Shown one piece after another: positions 25,713 through 34,949 of a stretch of DNA of 64,000 nucleotides. The stretch is from Hyphomicrobiales bacterium (GTDB lineage Bacteria > Pseudomonadota > Alphaproteobacteria > Rhizobiales > Rhizobiaceae). The stretch lies in contig UCKS01000007.1 in assembly GCA_900473045.1 (NCBI GenBank), forward strand, positions 67,122-131,121. The letters are read 5' to 3'. The notes beneath the pieces were generated by a model, which was not told the DNA's origin, ran no database searches, and saw only the letters and a program-made list of their open reading frames with translations. Each line of letters opens with the position of its first letter. Position 1 is the stretch's first letter. Both the position numbers and the translations under genes were made by a program.

Positions 25713-26501
25713 TCAGATCACCAGGATCGGCGCCTTGTCGCGCACGCGGTCATAGAGGTCGATGACATCCTGGTTGATCAGGCGGACGCAGCCGGACGAT
25801 ACGGCCTTGCCGATCGACTGCCATTCCGGCGATCCATGCAGGCGGTAGAGCGTGTCTTCGCCGTTCTGGAAGATGTACATCGCGCGCGCGCCAAGCGGAT
25901 TGTCGAGACCGGGTGCCATGCCGCCATTGGCAATGGAGTATTTTTCCAGATGCGGCTGGCGGGCAACCATCTCGTTCGGCGGCTTCCAGCGCGGCCATTT
26001 CTGCTTCCACTGCAGGACGCCCCTGCCCGACCAGGCAAAGCCTTCGCGGCCGATGCCGACGCCGTAACGCATCGCCGACCCGTTGGACAGGATGAGGTAA
26101 AGAAAGCGCTCGCCGGTATCGACGATGATCGTACCGGGCTTCTCGCCAAACGTATTGTCGACCTGCTGGCGATAGAAACGGGCATCGATCTGCTGGTACG
26201 GCACCGCCGGGATGCTGAACCCGCCGTCGAACTTGGGGCCGTACATGTCGGCATAATAGGCCGATTGCAGCGGCAGACCCGTCGGGGTCATGCCGTCGCC
26301 GACCGGACCTTCGAGCTGAGCGCCATAGCGCGGATCGGCAAAACGGCCTTCCTGGGACGGGTCGCGAAAATAAGGCGCGGTTTCAGCGCGGAAACGATCG
26401 GTGTTCATCGACGACGTGCAGCTTGCAAGGCCAGCGGAGGCGACCGCAAGCCCGGACATATTGAGAAACTGCCGGCGGGAGAGAGCTTTTGAGAGGGTCA
26501 T
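25713..26501 (-). CDS. L,D-transpeptidase (YkuD/ErfK domain)
   Basis: 262 aa. The N-terminus has S-R-R-Q-F-L-N-M-S-G, a Tat-like twin arginine, then a hydrophobic stretch and L-A-S-C, a probable lipobox, so it is likely a periplasmic lipoprotein. The YkuD active site H-G-S-P-E-x6-G-K-A-V-S-S-G-C-V-R-L is complete near residues 220-240, with catalytic Cys in S-G-C-V-R. The family forms 3-3 peptidoglycan links or attaches lipoproteins to peptidoglycan. Convergent with ohrR. Start 26501 is preferred over 26528 because the twin-Arg signal then sits at the N-terminus. Confidence 0.88.
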   Translation of the reverse strand: MTLSKALSRRQFLNMSGLAVASAGLASCTSSMNTDRFRAETAPYFRDPSQEGRFADPRYGAQLEGPVGDGMTPTGLPLQSAYYADMYGPKFDGGFSIPAVPYQQIDARFYRQQVDNTFGEKPGTIIVDTGERFLYLILSNGSAMRYGVGIGREGFAWSGRGVLQWKQKWPRWKPPNEMVARQPHLEKYSIANGGMAPGLDNPLGARAMYIFQNGEDTLYRLHGSPEWQSIGKAVSSGCVRLINQDVIDLYDRVRDKAPILVI

Positions 26502-26697
26502 TGAACTCTGTATATTCCGTTGACGCATATGGCGAAGACGCGGGCCTAAGTCCGCGCAGGCATTCTATCCCGGCAGCAAATACCGATCTCTTGCCACAAG
26601 TATGGCAATTGCGGCTGGATCGGGGCTTGTGGCCTCTCCATGCCATCACGACTGCGCGAGCGGGCGCCTGCGATGCAAAAACGACACAGAAAGCCGA

Positions 26698-29037
26698 TTA
26701 GCCGGCCAGCAGCGAAACGAACGCCGCTGACCCGACCGGGCGGCTGAAGAAATAGCCCTGGATGTCGTCGCAGCCGCTTTCCCGCAAGAAATCGACCTGT
26801 TCCTGCGTTTCCACGCCTTCGGCGATGACCTGCATCTGCAGTTTCTGGGCCAGCGAGATGATCGCACCGGTGATCGCCCGGTCGTCGGCGTCGCCTGGAA
26901 TGTCCTGGACGAAGGAGCGATCGATCTTCAGGCGACGCACCGGAAAGCGCTTCAGCGCGCTGAGGCTGGAATAGCCGGTACCGAAATCGTCGATGGCGAG
27001 ATGGACGCCGAGCGCTTCCAGCTCGTGCATGGTGGCAACCGCCGAGGCGACATCCTGCATGATCAGGCTTTCGGTCAGTTCCAGCTCGAGATAGCAGGCT
27101 TCCAGTCCGCTATCCTGCAGCGCTTCGGCGACCTTCGATACCCAGTTGCGCTCCTTGAACTGACGGGCGGACACATTGACGCTGACGACGATCGGCGCCA
27201 GACCGGCATCCTGCCAGGCCTTGTTCTGGCGGCAGGCCTCGTTCAGCACCCATTCGCCGATCGGGACGATCAGGCCGGTTTCCTCGGCCAGCGGAATGAA
27301 GTCGCCCGGAGAAATCAGGCCGCGCACGGGGTGCTGCCAGCGCAGCAGCGATTCTGCGGCAAAAATCCTGCCCGTTTTCAGGTTCATCTGTGGCTGATAG
27401 TGCAGCACGAACTCGCTGCGGGTGACCGCATCGCGCAGCTCCTCGTGGCGCCGCAACTGTTCATGCGCCTTGGCAGCCATCTGGGCGTCGAACACCTGCA
27501 GATTGTTGCGGCCGACCTCCTTGGCCCGGTACATGGCCGAATCGGCATTGGCGAGGAGTTCGGTGGCGCTGTCGCCGTGCTCGGGATAACAGACGACGCC
27601 CATCGAACAGCTGACCTGCAGGCTGCGTCCGGCCAGCACCACCGGTGCACCGATCGCCGCGCGGATTGCTTCCAGCCGGGATAGCATGACGCTGTTTTCG
27701 GGCGGCAGACTGTTGAGAAGAATAATGAATTCATCGCCGCCGACCCGCACGATCATGTCCGACTTGCGCACGCAGGCGAGCATCCGGCCGGCAACGACGC
27801 GCAGAAGCTCATCCCCGGCATGATGTCCAAGCGTGTCGTTGATCAGCTTGAAATTATCCAGATCAAGGAATGCCAGTGCCACCCATTGGCCGGTGACACG
27901 GGCCTGTTCCAGGGCGGTTGCGACGCGCTCGTCGAACAGCGCCCGGTTCGGCAGCCCCGTCAGGGCGTCGTGATGCGCCATGAACTGGATGCGTTCTTCC
28001 GATTGCCGCCGCTCGATGGCAATGCCCGCCAGATGCGCCGCCATCGAAATCAGGTCCGTTTGCTCGGCCGACGGCGTTCCGGGTTGATGCGAATAAAGCC
28101 CGAACGTGCCGAGCACCTGTCCCTGATAGGACAGGATCGGCATCGACCAGCAGGACCGGTATCCATGCGGCCGGACCAGATCGGCATAGTCTTCCCACAA
28201 CGGGTCGGACTGGATATCGCTGACGAACACCGGCTCGCCACGAAACGCTGCAGTGCCGCAGGATCCGACCTTGGGTCCGATCGCAATGCCGTGGATCGCT
28301 GCGCAATAGGCATCGTCGAGCCCGGGTGCAGCGCCGGCCAAAAGATGCCGCCCATCGGGTGACAAGAGCAGGATCGAACCAATGATGCCGGGCAGATGTG
28401 CCTCGATCATCAGGATCAGCTCGTGGAAAAAATCGGAGAGCGGCGTGCTCGTGGCAATCAGTTCCAGCAACCGGGCCTGTCCGAGGAGAAGGCGCTCGGC
28501 CCGCTTGCGATCGGTGATATCGCGCGAGATACCGACCACGCCGATGGTGACCCCCTGCTTGTCGCGCAGCGGCACTTTCGAGGTCATCAGCCAGCGCTCG
28601 ACCTTGCTGACGGCATTCAGCTCCTCGATGCCGAAGATCGGTTCGCCGGTTTCGATCACCCGGCGCTCTGCCTGCTCGAAATGGCGCGCATTCTCGGGCG
28701 TATGAATATCAAAGTCGGTCTTGCCGATAATCTCATGGGCTTCACGGAAACCGTTTTCCGTGGCCGTCGCCTGGTTGGCGATCAGAAAGCGGCCTTCGAG
28801 GTCTTTGGCATAGATGTAATCGGGAACGTGGTTGACCATCGTCTCGAGCCAATAATGGCGATCGGCGATATCGGGTTCAGGGCCGAACATGCGCGAGACT
28901 TCGGCTGCAAGCCGATGGCTTGCCGCAATCAATCGCTGCGTGTCGTCGTTGCTGGCAATTCTCGCTCCGCTGTCCCTTCGATAGCGGCTGAAATTCTTCG
29001 TCAAGCTGGCCTCCAAAGACGGATATACCGGTCTCAC
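26698..29037 (-). CDS. PAS-GAF-GGDEF-EAL cyclic-di-GMP protein
   Basis: About 779 aa. A PAS domain (about 55-190), a GAF domain (about 205-345), a GGDEF domain with intact V-G-G-D-E-F and an R-K-S-D I-site five residues before it (about 430), then an EAL-type domain with E-S-L-L-R-W and D-D-F-G-T-G-Y-S-S (about 545-775). Both synthesis and hydrolysis of c-di-GMP look possible. No membrane segment is seen. I use a GTG at 29037 with AAGGA 7 bases upstream; the frame is open to an ATG at 29139. The signal sensed is unknown. Confidence 0.85.
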   Translation of the reverse strand: MRPVYPSLEASLTKNFSRYRRDSGARIASNDDTQRLIAASHRLAAEVSRMFGPEPDIADRHYWLETMVNHVPDYIYAKDLEGRFLIANQATATENGFREAHEIIGKTDFDIHTPENARHFEQAERRVIETGEPIFGIEELNAVSKVERWLMTSKVPLRDKQGVTIGVVGISRDITDRKRAERLLLGQARLLELIATSTPLSDFFHELILMIEAHLPGIIGSILLLSPDGRHLLAGAAPGLDDAYCAAIHGIAIGPKVGSCGTAAFRGEPVFVSDIQSDPLWEDYADLVRPHGYRSCWSMPILSYQGQVLGTFGLYSHQPGTPSAEQTDLISMAAHLAGIAIERRQSEERIQFMAHHDALTGLPNRALFDERVATALEQARVTGQWVALAFLDLDNFKLINDTLGHHAGDELLRVVAGRMLACVRKSDMIVRVGGDEFIILLNSLPPENSVMLSRLEAIRAAIGAPVVLAGRSLQVSCSMGVVCYPEHGDSATELLANADSAMYRAKEVGRNNLQVFDAQMAAKAHEQLRRHEELRDAVTRSEFVLHYQPQMNLKTGRIFAAESLLRWQHPVRGLISPGDFIPLAEETGLIVPIGEWVLNEACRQNKAWQDAGLAPIVVSVNVSARQFKERNWVSKVAEALQDSGLEACYLELELTESLIMQDVASAVATMHELEALGVHLAIDDFGTGYSSLSALKRFPVRRLKIDRSFVQDIPGDADDRAITGAIISLAQKLQMQVIAEGVETQEQVDFLRESGCDDIQGYFFSRPVGSAAFVSLLAG

Positions 29038-29237
29038 CGTCTCTTCCTTGTTCCCCGGCCCGACTTTTAACAGCCATAAGTTATTCTTCCCTAAAGATAG
29101 GACGGCAGAATAATCGCATTCCGTACAGTAACGACACAAATATCAACCTGTAATTGCTGCAAGCCACCTCATATCGTGCCGCTATGGCACATCCCGCCCT
29201 GGCACGATCTGTGCTTTGACAACGCAAAGGATCTGCC

Positions 29238-30611
29238 ATGCTGAACCGCCGCCTGCTCCTATCTGCCATTGCCTCGGCCGGGGTTTGTACGGCGGTCACC
29301 CGCGTCGCCAGCGCAGCGTCGATGAAGCCGGCACAGGATGGCCTGCGCGGCACGATCGATATTTCCGGTTACGGCGTCGCCCCCGACCGTACCGGGGATC
29401 AAAGCCGGGCCATCAGCCGTCTTTTCAACGAGGCCGCGGAAAAAGGCATGCCGGTTTTCCTGCCCGCCGGCGATTACCGCGTCTCCGGTATCGCACTGCC
29501 CGACATGCTGTGGGTCAGCGGCGTTCCCGGCCGCACACGGCTGATCCATACCGGCGGCGGCCGCTTTCTCACGGGCGAAGGGCTTAGCAAGCTTACCCTG
29601 TCGGATCTGGTGTTTGACGGCGGCGGCAAATCGCTGGGCGAGGAAGCCGGCGGGCTTATCAACCTACGCGGCGTCGCAGATCTCACCATCGACAATTGCA
29701 CCATCACCGGGTCCACCCGGCACGGCATCAATGCCGAGCGTTGCGGCGGCCGGATCACCGCCAACAGCATTTCCCAAGCCTCCGCCTCCGGCATCTACGC
29801 GGTGGAAAGCCAACGGTTGGCGATCACCGCCAACACGGTGTCCGACTGCGGCAATGGCGGCATTCTCGTGCATCGCTGGGAGGCGGCCGAGGACGGCACG
29901 ATGGTGAGCGGCAACCGGGTGTTCAAGATTGCGGCAACTGATGGCGGCACAGGCGAAAACGGCAATGGCATCAACATTTTTCGCGCCTGGAACGTGATGG
30001 TCACGGACAACCATGTCTCCGACTGCGCCTTTTCCGCCATCCGCGCCAACGCTGCAACCAATGTGCAGATCTCGGGCAACCAGTGCCTGCGCTCCGGTGA
30101 GACGGCGATCTATTCCGAGTTTGGCTTTCAGGGCGCCATCGTCTCGGGCAACCTGGTGGATGGCGCCGCCAACGGCATCCTGATCGTCAATTTCGACGAT
30201 GGTGGCAGGCTGGCAACCGTCAGTGACAATATCGTCCGAAACCTGCATTCCGATGGCCCCTATCTGCATGACGGTGCCGGTTTCGGTTTTGGCATTGCGG
30301 CCGAGGCCGACACGGTGATCTCAGGCAACGCCATCGAGAATGCGCCGAAATGGGGGCTGATGCTCGGCTGGGGACCCTATATGCGCGGCATCGTCGCAAC
30401 CGGCAATCTGGTGCGCGGCGCCGGTGGTGGTTGCGCGGTCACGGTGGTCGAGGGGGCCGGCACCGCGCTGATCGCCAACAACCTGTTTCAGGACGTCCGG
30501 GACGGTGCCATTCTCGGGTACCGCTGGAACGACAAGGCGACGGGCGATCTTCTGACGGGCGGAAGCGAGGCCTTTGCACACCTGACACTCACCGGAAACC
30601 GGCGAACCTGA
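29238..30611 (+). CDS. TIGR03808 family Tat-exported repetitive protein
   Basis: 457 aa. The N-terminus M-L-N-R-R-L-L-L-S-A-I-A-S-A-G has paired arginines and a hydrophobic core ending A-S-A-A, a Tat-type signal. The rest is a right-handed parallel beta-helix built from turns such as G-N-x-(V/I) and N-N-x-(F/V), as in pectate-lyase-like proteins. The whole matches the rhizobial family TIGR03808 from memory. Substrate and role unknown. It stands alone. Confidence 0.8.
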   Translation: MLNRRLLLSAIASAGVCTAVTRVASAASMKPAQDGLRGTIDISGYGVAPDRTGDQSRAISRLFNEAAEKGMPVFLPAGDYRVSGIALPDMLWVSGVPGRTRLIHTGGGRFLTGEGLSKLTLSDLVFDGGGKSLGEEAGGLINLRGVADLTIDNCTITGSTRHGINAERCGGRITANSISQASASGIYAVESQRLAITANTVSDCGNGGILVHRWEAAEDGTMVSGNRVFKIAATDGGTGENGNGINIFRAWNVMVTDNHVSDCAFSAIRANAATNVQISGNQCLRSGETAIYSEFGFQGAIVSGNLVDGAANGILIVNFDDGGRLATVSDNIVRNLHSDGPYLHDGAGFGFGIAAEADTVISGNAIENAPKWGLMLGWGPYMRGIVATGNLVRGAGGGCAVTVVEGAGTALIANNLFQDVRDGAILGYRWNDKATGDLLTGGSEAFAHLTLTGNRRT

Positions 30612-30716
30612 TCATTCCCACATCAAAACATTTCATGGCTGATATCACTGCCGCGCGCTTCAAGCCCCGGTCCGCTTGCAATAGTTTGCGGCGAAAATTC
30701 AACGGAGGGAACAGAC

Positions 30717-31383
30717 ATGCTGACGATCTACGGAGTTTACTGCTCGCGCGCCTCGCGCAACTACTGGATGGCGGAGGAACTCGGCATTCCCTTCCAGTCC
30801 GTGCCGGTGATCCAGGCCCGGCTGCTGGCCGATCCGCTGGCGGCCGACGCGCGGATCAATACGAAGTCGCCCTCGTTTCTCGCCGTCAATCCGATGGGAC
30901 TGATCCCGGCGATCGAGGATGACGGGCTGGTGCTGGCGGAATCGCTTGCCAACAATCTCTATCTCGCCCGCAAGCATGGCGGTCCGCTGGCTGGCGCCAC
31001 TGTGCGCGAAGAGGGCGAAATGACGGCCTGGACACTCTGGGCCGCGACCGAGGTCGAGCCCCATACGGTGAAGATCGTGCTGACCTATGACAATGGGCAG
31101 GAGAACAACCCGGACGGCAAATCGCTGATCGAGGCCTGCGTCAAAGGCCTGGAGCGGCCATTGGCGGCGGCTCGAACAGCACCTGCAGACACAGGACTAT
31201 GTGGTCGGCAACCGCTTCACCGTCGCCGATCTCAACCTGGCGGAAGTGCTGCGCTATGCGATGAGCGAGACCTATCTGTTCGACAGATACCCCGCCGTGA
31301 AAGCCTGGCTTGGCCGTTGCCATGCACGGCCGGCGTTTGAAGCGATGATGGCCGGGCGGCGCAGGGAGGCACAGGCCGCCTGA
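30717..31383 (+). pseudogene. Glutathione S-transferase gene with a frameshift
   Basis: From the ATG at 30717 (GGAGG site) the frame reads a GST thioredoxin-like domain ([16 protein letters not shown], then [11 protein letters not shown]). At about 31170, in GGCGGCGG, the family sequence moves to the next frame: [27 protein letters not shown] continues to the stop at 31383. One extra G explains this. Without the shift a 207-aa protein with a garbled C-terminus would be made. A sequencing error is possible. Confidence 0.8.
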
Positions 31384-31386
31384 CGC

Positions 31387-32289
31387 CTATTCGAAACCCA
31401 GGCGCCGCATGCTTTCGGCGATTTCGTCACGCACCCATTGCTTGAAGGCAGTCACCGTCTTGGTTTCACGGCGCGTCGGTGGCGTGACGAAGTAATGGCC
31501 GAACCCCGTCGTCGCGCGGATCGGGAAAGGCATGACAAGCCGCTTCTCGATCAGCGAATAGGCGGCCAGCGTCTGCCAGCCGAGCATCACACCTTGGCCC
31601 GCAATCGCCGCATCGAGACACAGCGAGGCGTCGTTGAAGACATGGCGCGTCACCATCTGTTCTCCCGACAGGCCCACCTCGCGCAACCACATCTCCCAGC
31701 TGATGGTGGAATGGCCATCAATGATGGCCGGGATTTTCAGAATGTCCGCCGGCTGCTTCAGTTTTTCTGCAATGGCTGGCGAACATACGGGAAAGATCTC
31801 CTGCGCCAGCAGAAGCTCGGCCCTGACGCCCGGCCAATCGCCAGAACCGACGCGAATGCCGATATCGACACCGGCGTGCTCCAGATTGACCAGCGCCGTC
31901 GTCGCATCGATGCGCAGGCGGATATCCGGGTGTTTCGCGGTAAAACGATCCAGACGATGCACCAGCCACCGCGCCGCAAAAACCGGCGCGACCGAAATGG
32001 TCAGGATCGTTTCGTCGCGCCGCTTTGCCGAAGCGACGGCCTGATCCAGCGTTTCGAAACCGTTGGTCAGGCGAGCCAGAAAACTCTCGCAGAAGGGCGT
32101 TGCCACCAGTCCGCGCGGGCTGCGCTCAAAAAGCACGCGGCCCAGCTGTTTCTCGGTCTTGATGATCTGCTGGCTGACGGCGCCGATGGTGACACCAAGC
32201 TCGCTGGCGGCCGCCTGCAGCGAGCCGAGACGGCCGGCAACCTCGACTGCCCGCAATCCATTCAGGTGGATGCCGTTCAGATTCTTCAT
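31387..32289 (-). CDS. LysR family transcriptional regulator (GcvA-like)
   Basis: 300 aa. The start L-N-G-L-R-A-V-E-V-A-G-R-L-G-S-L-Q-A-A-A-S-E-L-G-V-T-I-G-A-V-S-Q-Q-I is a LysR winged helix-turn-helix, and D-I-G-I-R-V-G-S-G-D-W-P in the effector domain recalls the GcvA branch. It is divergent from a 65-aa gene at 32382, with 92 bases between. Targets unknown. Confidence 0.88.
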   Translation of the reverse strand: MKNLNGIHLNGLRAVEVAGRLGSLQAAASELGVTIGAVSQQIIKTEKQLGRVLFERSPRGLVATPFCESFLARLTNGFETLDQAVASAKRRDETILTISVAPVFAARWLVHRLDRFTAKHPDIRLRIDATTALVNLEHAGVDIGIRVGSGDWPGVRAELLLAQEIFPVCSPAIAEKLKQPADILKIPAIIDGHSTISWEMWLREVGLSGEQMVTRHVFNDASLCLDAAIAGQGVMLGWQTLAAYSLIEKRLVMPFPIRATTGFGHYFVTPPTRRETKTVTAFKQWVRDEIAESMRRLGFE

Positions 32290-32381
32290 ATAGTTTTCCT
32301 ATATCGTCCTCGCCACAATCTCAATTGAAATTGCTGCGAAGCAAGAGGATCATGTGACCATCGAAGAAGGATGGTGATGCG

Positions 32382-32579
32382 ATGTTGAAGATTTTCTCGA
32401 TACTCGACCAGCTGCTTCCCGCTCCCGCAGACGATGATACCCCTGCAAACTGGAGCCGCGACCCGTTGCGCCACCCGGACATTGCCCGGATGGATGCGCG
32501 CGAACTCGGCGACCTGCCGTTTCCGGGCCGTACCGTACGCCTGTCGCCGAAACTGCCTTTCGAGGCATGCCAGCTCTGA
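32382..32579 (+). CDS. Hypothetical 65-aa protein
   Basis: Short acidic protein without membrane segment or cysteine motif; it has one Cys near the C-terminus. The segment D-P-L-R-H-P-D-I-A-R-M-D-A-R-E-L-G-D-L-P-F looks like a conserved amphipathic helix. Weak GGATGG ribosome site. Divergent from a GcvA-type LysR gene, an arrangement that suggests regulation by it. Family unknown. Confidence 0.55.
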   Translation: MLKIFSILDQLLPAPADDDTPANWSRDPLRHPDIARMDARELGDLPFPGRTVRLSPKLPFEACQL

Positions 32580-32645
32580 GCTTGCCGAAGGACTTGAAGC
32601 GGGTGCGCTTTAGGCAGACATTGATCTGTCTCAGCGGACAGGATC

Positions 32646-33011
32646 ATGACCGGCAGTCAGGACGCGAATTTCGAACGGGTAACACGGCTCGCCACAGCGG
32701 CGGGCCTGCCCGAAATCGCGCCCGGAACCTCCTACGGGACGCCGGCGCTGCAGGTGCGCGGCAAGATGTTCGTGCGGATCAAGGAAGCGGACATTCTCGT
32801 CGTCATGTGCGCGCTGGAGGAAAAGGCCATGCTGATCGAGCTGGCGCCAGAATTTTATTTCGAGACCGCTCATTACAAGGGCTGGCCGGCCATGCTGGTT
32901 CGCCTCGACGTCATCGGCGACCGGGATTTGACAGAACGGCTGATCGCCGCCTGGCGGCAGAAGGCGCCGAAGCGCCTTGCCACCAGTTTCAAAGCACCTG
33001 CGACGCCTTGA
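32646..33011 (+). CDS. MmcQ/YjbR family protein
   Basis: 121 aa. Typical features of the MmcQ/YjbR fold are the segment G-T-S-Y-G-T-P-A-L-Q-V-R-G-K-M-F-V-R-I near 27-45 and H-Y-K-G-W-P-A-M-L-V-R-L near 77-88, then a C-terminal W-R-Q-K-A-P-K-R-L. Members are often called DNA-binding proteins; the role here is unknown. Its stop lies next to that of the leftward GST at 33013. Confidence 0.83.
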   Translation: MTGSQDANFERVTRLATAAGLPEIAPGTSYGTPALQVRGKMFVRIKEADILVVMCALEEKAMLIELAPEFYFETAHYKGWPAMLVRLDVIGDRDLTERLIAAWRQKAPKRLATSFKAPATP

Positions 33012-33012
33012 T

Positions 33013-33633
33013 CTACCCGGCAGCGACGGACAGAACTTTTTTCACCGCCGGACGCCCGGCCATGCGCTGGCTGTGTTCGTAGACTTTCGGAAAACGCTTC
33101 GGGTCGACACCGTCGCCTTCAAGCCAGCCGGCGAAGGTAAACAGGTAGGGGTCGGCGATCGAATAGGTCTCGCCCATGACCCAGGGGCCGGTGAACATGG
33201 TGTTTTCGATGAGATCGAAGCACGCGCTCATGTTGCTGGCCACCTTCAGCGTCATTGCCTCGATCACCGCCGGATCGTCCGCCCAGAGGCTGCCGCGGCG
33301 CTTGTGTGCGTGCGCCACATGCACGGTCGAGCAGAGATAGGCATTGAAAGCCTGTATCCGGGCAAATTCAAACGGATCGGCGGGTGAGCTGATCGGCGTG
33401 CCCGGAAAACTCTGGCCTATATAGGCAAGGATGGCCGGGGATTCTGTCAGGATGCCCTTGTCGGTCACAAGGGCCGGGACCCGGCCCTTGGGATTGATGC
33501 GCAGGAAGTCGGCGGATCGCTGCTGCTGATTGGAAAAATCGATGCTCTGCGCCTCATACACCGCACCCGCTTCCTCAAGGGCGATATGCGAGGCCTGCGA
33601 GCAGCTTCCCGGCGTGAAATACAGCTTCAACAT
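33013..33633 (-). CDS. Glutathione S-transferase (beta-class-like)
   Basis: 206 aa. The N-terminus M-L-K-L-Y-F-T-P-G-S-C-S-Q-A-S-H-I-A-L-E-E-A-G is that of bacterial beta-class GSTs, where the first cysteine (C11 here) bonds glutathione. N-P-K-G-R-V-P-A-L and L-T-E-S-P-A-I-L-A-Y-I complete the glutathione site. The all-helical C-terminal domain is intact (Y-S-I-A-D-P-Y-L-F). Convergent with the YjbR-type gene. Substrate unknown. Confidence 0.9.
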   Translation of the reverse strand: MLKLYFTPGSCSQASHIALEEAGAVYEAQSIDFSNQQQRSADFLRINPKGRVPALVTDKGILTESPAILAYIGQSFPGTPISSPADPFEFARIQAFNAYLCSTVHVAHAHKRRGSLWADDPAVIEAMTLKVASNMSACFDLIENTMFTGPWVMGETYSIADPYLFTFAGWLEGDGVDPKRFPKVYEHSQRMAGRPAVKKVLSVAAG

Positions 33634-33739
33634 GTCTGTCTCCTTCCCTGGCCAGCAACAGGCCGGCTTTTCCGGCGCAGTGATAACAATCGCGCCGGAC
33701 GTTCGCCAGCCGGTTCCGGAGCCGATCACGCCATTGTGG

Positions 33740-34084
33740 TCAGAGTGGAGCAGGCACATCCTCCAGCCTGAAATAGACGGGAATGCCGCGCTCGCGGGCA
33801 ATCCGCACGTCATTGTCGGCACCCTTGCTTTCGCCCGGCAGGCGCAGAACGGCATCGCATAGCTGCAGGAGCCGTCCGGCGACTGGATGGAATATCTGCT
33901 CATAGAGGTCGTCGCCCACCGTGCGCCCGCCGGCCGCATGCCAGATCGGCAGCGCCACCCATTCGCCGATCATCGGCACATGGCCCGCCTGAAACAGCGC
34001 ATGTGATGGCTCCTCCAGGCGCTTGAGGTTCTCGGCCATCTTTCCTGCGTCGTCGCCCGTGCCCGAGCGAGGCCCTGCAATCAA
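33740..34084 (-). CDS. DUF4406 domain protein (nucleotide-sugar hydrolase-like)
   Basis: 114 aa if begun at the TTG at 34084. The sequence I-A-G-P-R-S-G-T-G-D-D, then M-I-G-E-W-V-A-L-P and G-G-R-T-V-G-D-D and P-G-E-S-K-G-A-D, fits DUF4406 proteins, related to nucleoside 2-deoxyribosyltransferases. An ATG with GGAGAGA ahead lies at 34092 but is out of frame by one base (ATTTG where ATTTTG would give M-L-I-L-I-A-G-P). So either the TTG is used or the gene has lost a base. It is divergent from a DeoR-type regulator over a palindromic region. Confidence 0.65.
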   Translation of the reverse strand: MIAGPRSGTGDDAGKMAENLKRLEEPSHALFQAGHVPMIGEWVALPIWHAAGGRTVGDDLYEQIFHPVAGRLLQLCDAVLRLPGESKGADNDVRIARERGIPVYFRLEDVPAPL

Positions 34085-34110
34085 ATCAGCATGTCTCTCT
34101 CCGAATTCTG

Positions 34111-34154
34111 CATGAAATATCTGAATAATTCTGGATATTTCATGATAAATCATG
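34111..34154. promoter_or_regulatory. Palindromic operator between DUF4406 and DeoR genes
   Basis: CATGAAATATC (34111-34121) and GATATTTCATG (34134-34144) are exact complements around a 12-base AT-rich spacer. A second pair, CATGA and TCATG, lies at 34141-34154. Likely sites for the adjacent DeoR-type regulator; assignment is by position. Confidence 0.6.
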
Positions 34155-34193
34155 CAATATCGTGCAGAGTCAAGATATGCTTTGGAGATTAAA

Positions 34194-34946
34194 ATGCTGA
34201 CCTCGCAACGGCGGGCCTTGATTACAACGCGACTGGCCAGTGACGGGCAGATCGTCGCCGGCGAACTGGCGCAGGAACTGGGCTTGTCGGAAGACACGAT
34301 CCGGAGGGATCTGCGCGACATGGCGGCGGCAGGGCTGTTGAAGCGGGTGCATGGCGGCGCACTGCCGGTGACGCCAGCGCTACCGGATCTGGAAACCCGC
34401 CAGACGATGTCCACCGATGTGAAGAAACGGCTGGGACGCAAGGCAGCGGAACTGGTGCACGCAGGACTGTTGATTTTCATCGACGGCGGCACGACAAACG
34501 CCGAGCTGGTGCGCGCCCTGCCGCGCGAGCTGAACGTGACGATCGCCACCCACAGCCCGGTGATTGCCGCACTCCTGGAAAAGCACCGGGCCGAAGTCAT
34601 CCTGATCGGCGGCAGGCTCTACAAACACTCGATGGTATCGACAGGCGCTTCAGCCCTTGCAGCGATCGCCATGCTGCGGCCCGACATCTTCTTCCTCGGC
34701 ACCACCGCCGTCCATCCCACCTACGGGCTTTCGACCGGAGACTATGAGGAAGCCGCCATCAAGCGGGCCATTGCAAGCCGCTCGGTAGAAACGGTGACGC
34801 TGCTGACCGAGGAAAAACTCGGCGCCGTTTCGCCACACCACGTGATAGGCATTGAGGACATGACCGCCCTGATCATGCCCGCCGGCATGGCGCCGGAGAC
34901 TTATGTCGCCTACCGGCAGAAGGCAGTGCGGATCATCGAGGCGTGA
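34194..34946 (+). CDS. DeoR family transcriptional regulator
   Basis: 250 aa from the ATG at 34194 with TTGGAG ahead. The N-terminal helix-turn-helix (V-A-G-E-L-A-Q-E-L-G-L-S-E-D-T-I-R-R-D-L-R-D-M) and the following L-L-K-R-V-H-G-G-A are typical of DeoR. The C-terminal part (F-I-D-G-G-T-T-N-A-E-L, I-G-G-R-L-Y) fits the DeoR sugar-phosphate sensing domain. It probably represses itself and the DUF4406 gene across the palindrome at 34111-34154. Confidence 0.9.
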   Translation: MLTSQRRALITTRLASDGQIVAGELAQELGLSEDTIRRDLRDMAAAGLLKRVHGGALPVTPALPDLETRQTMSTDVKKRLGRKAAELVHAGLLIFIDGGTTNAELVRALPRELNVTIATHSPVIAALLEKHRAEVILIGGRLYKHSMVSTGASALAAIAMLRPDIFFLGTTAVHPTYGLSTGDYEEAAIKRAIASRSVETVTLLTEEKLGAVSPHHVIGIEDMTALIMPAGMAPETYVAYRQKAVRIIEA

Positions 34947-34949
34947 GGA

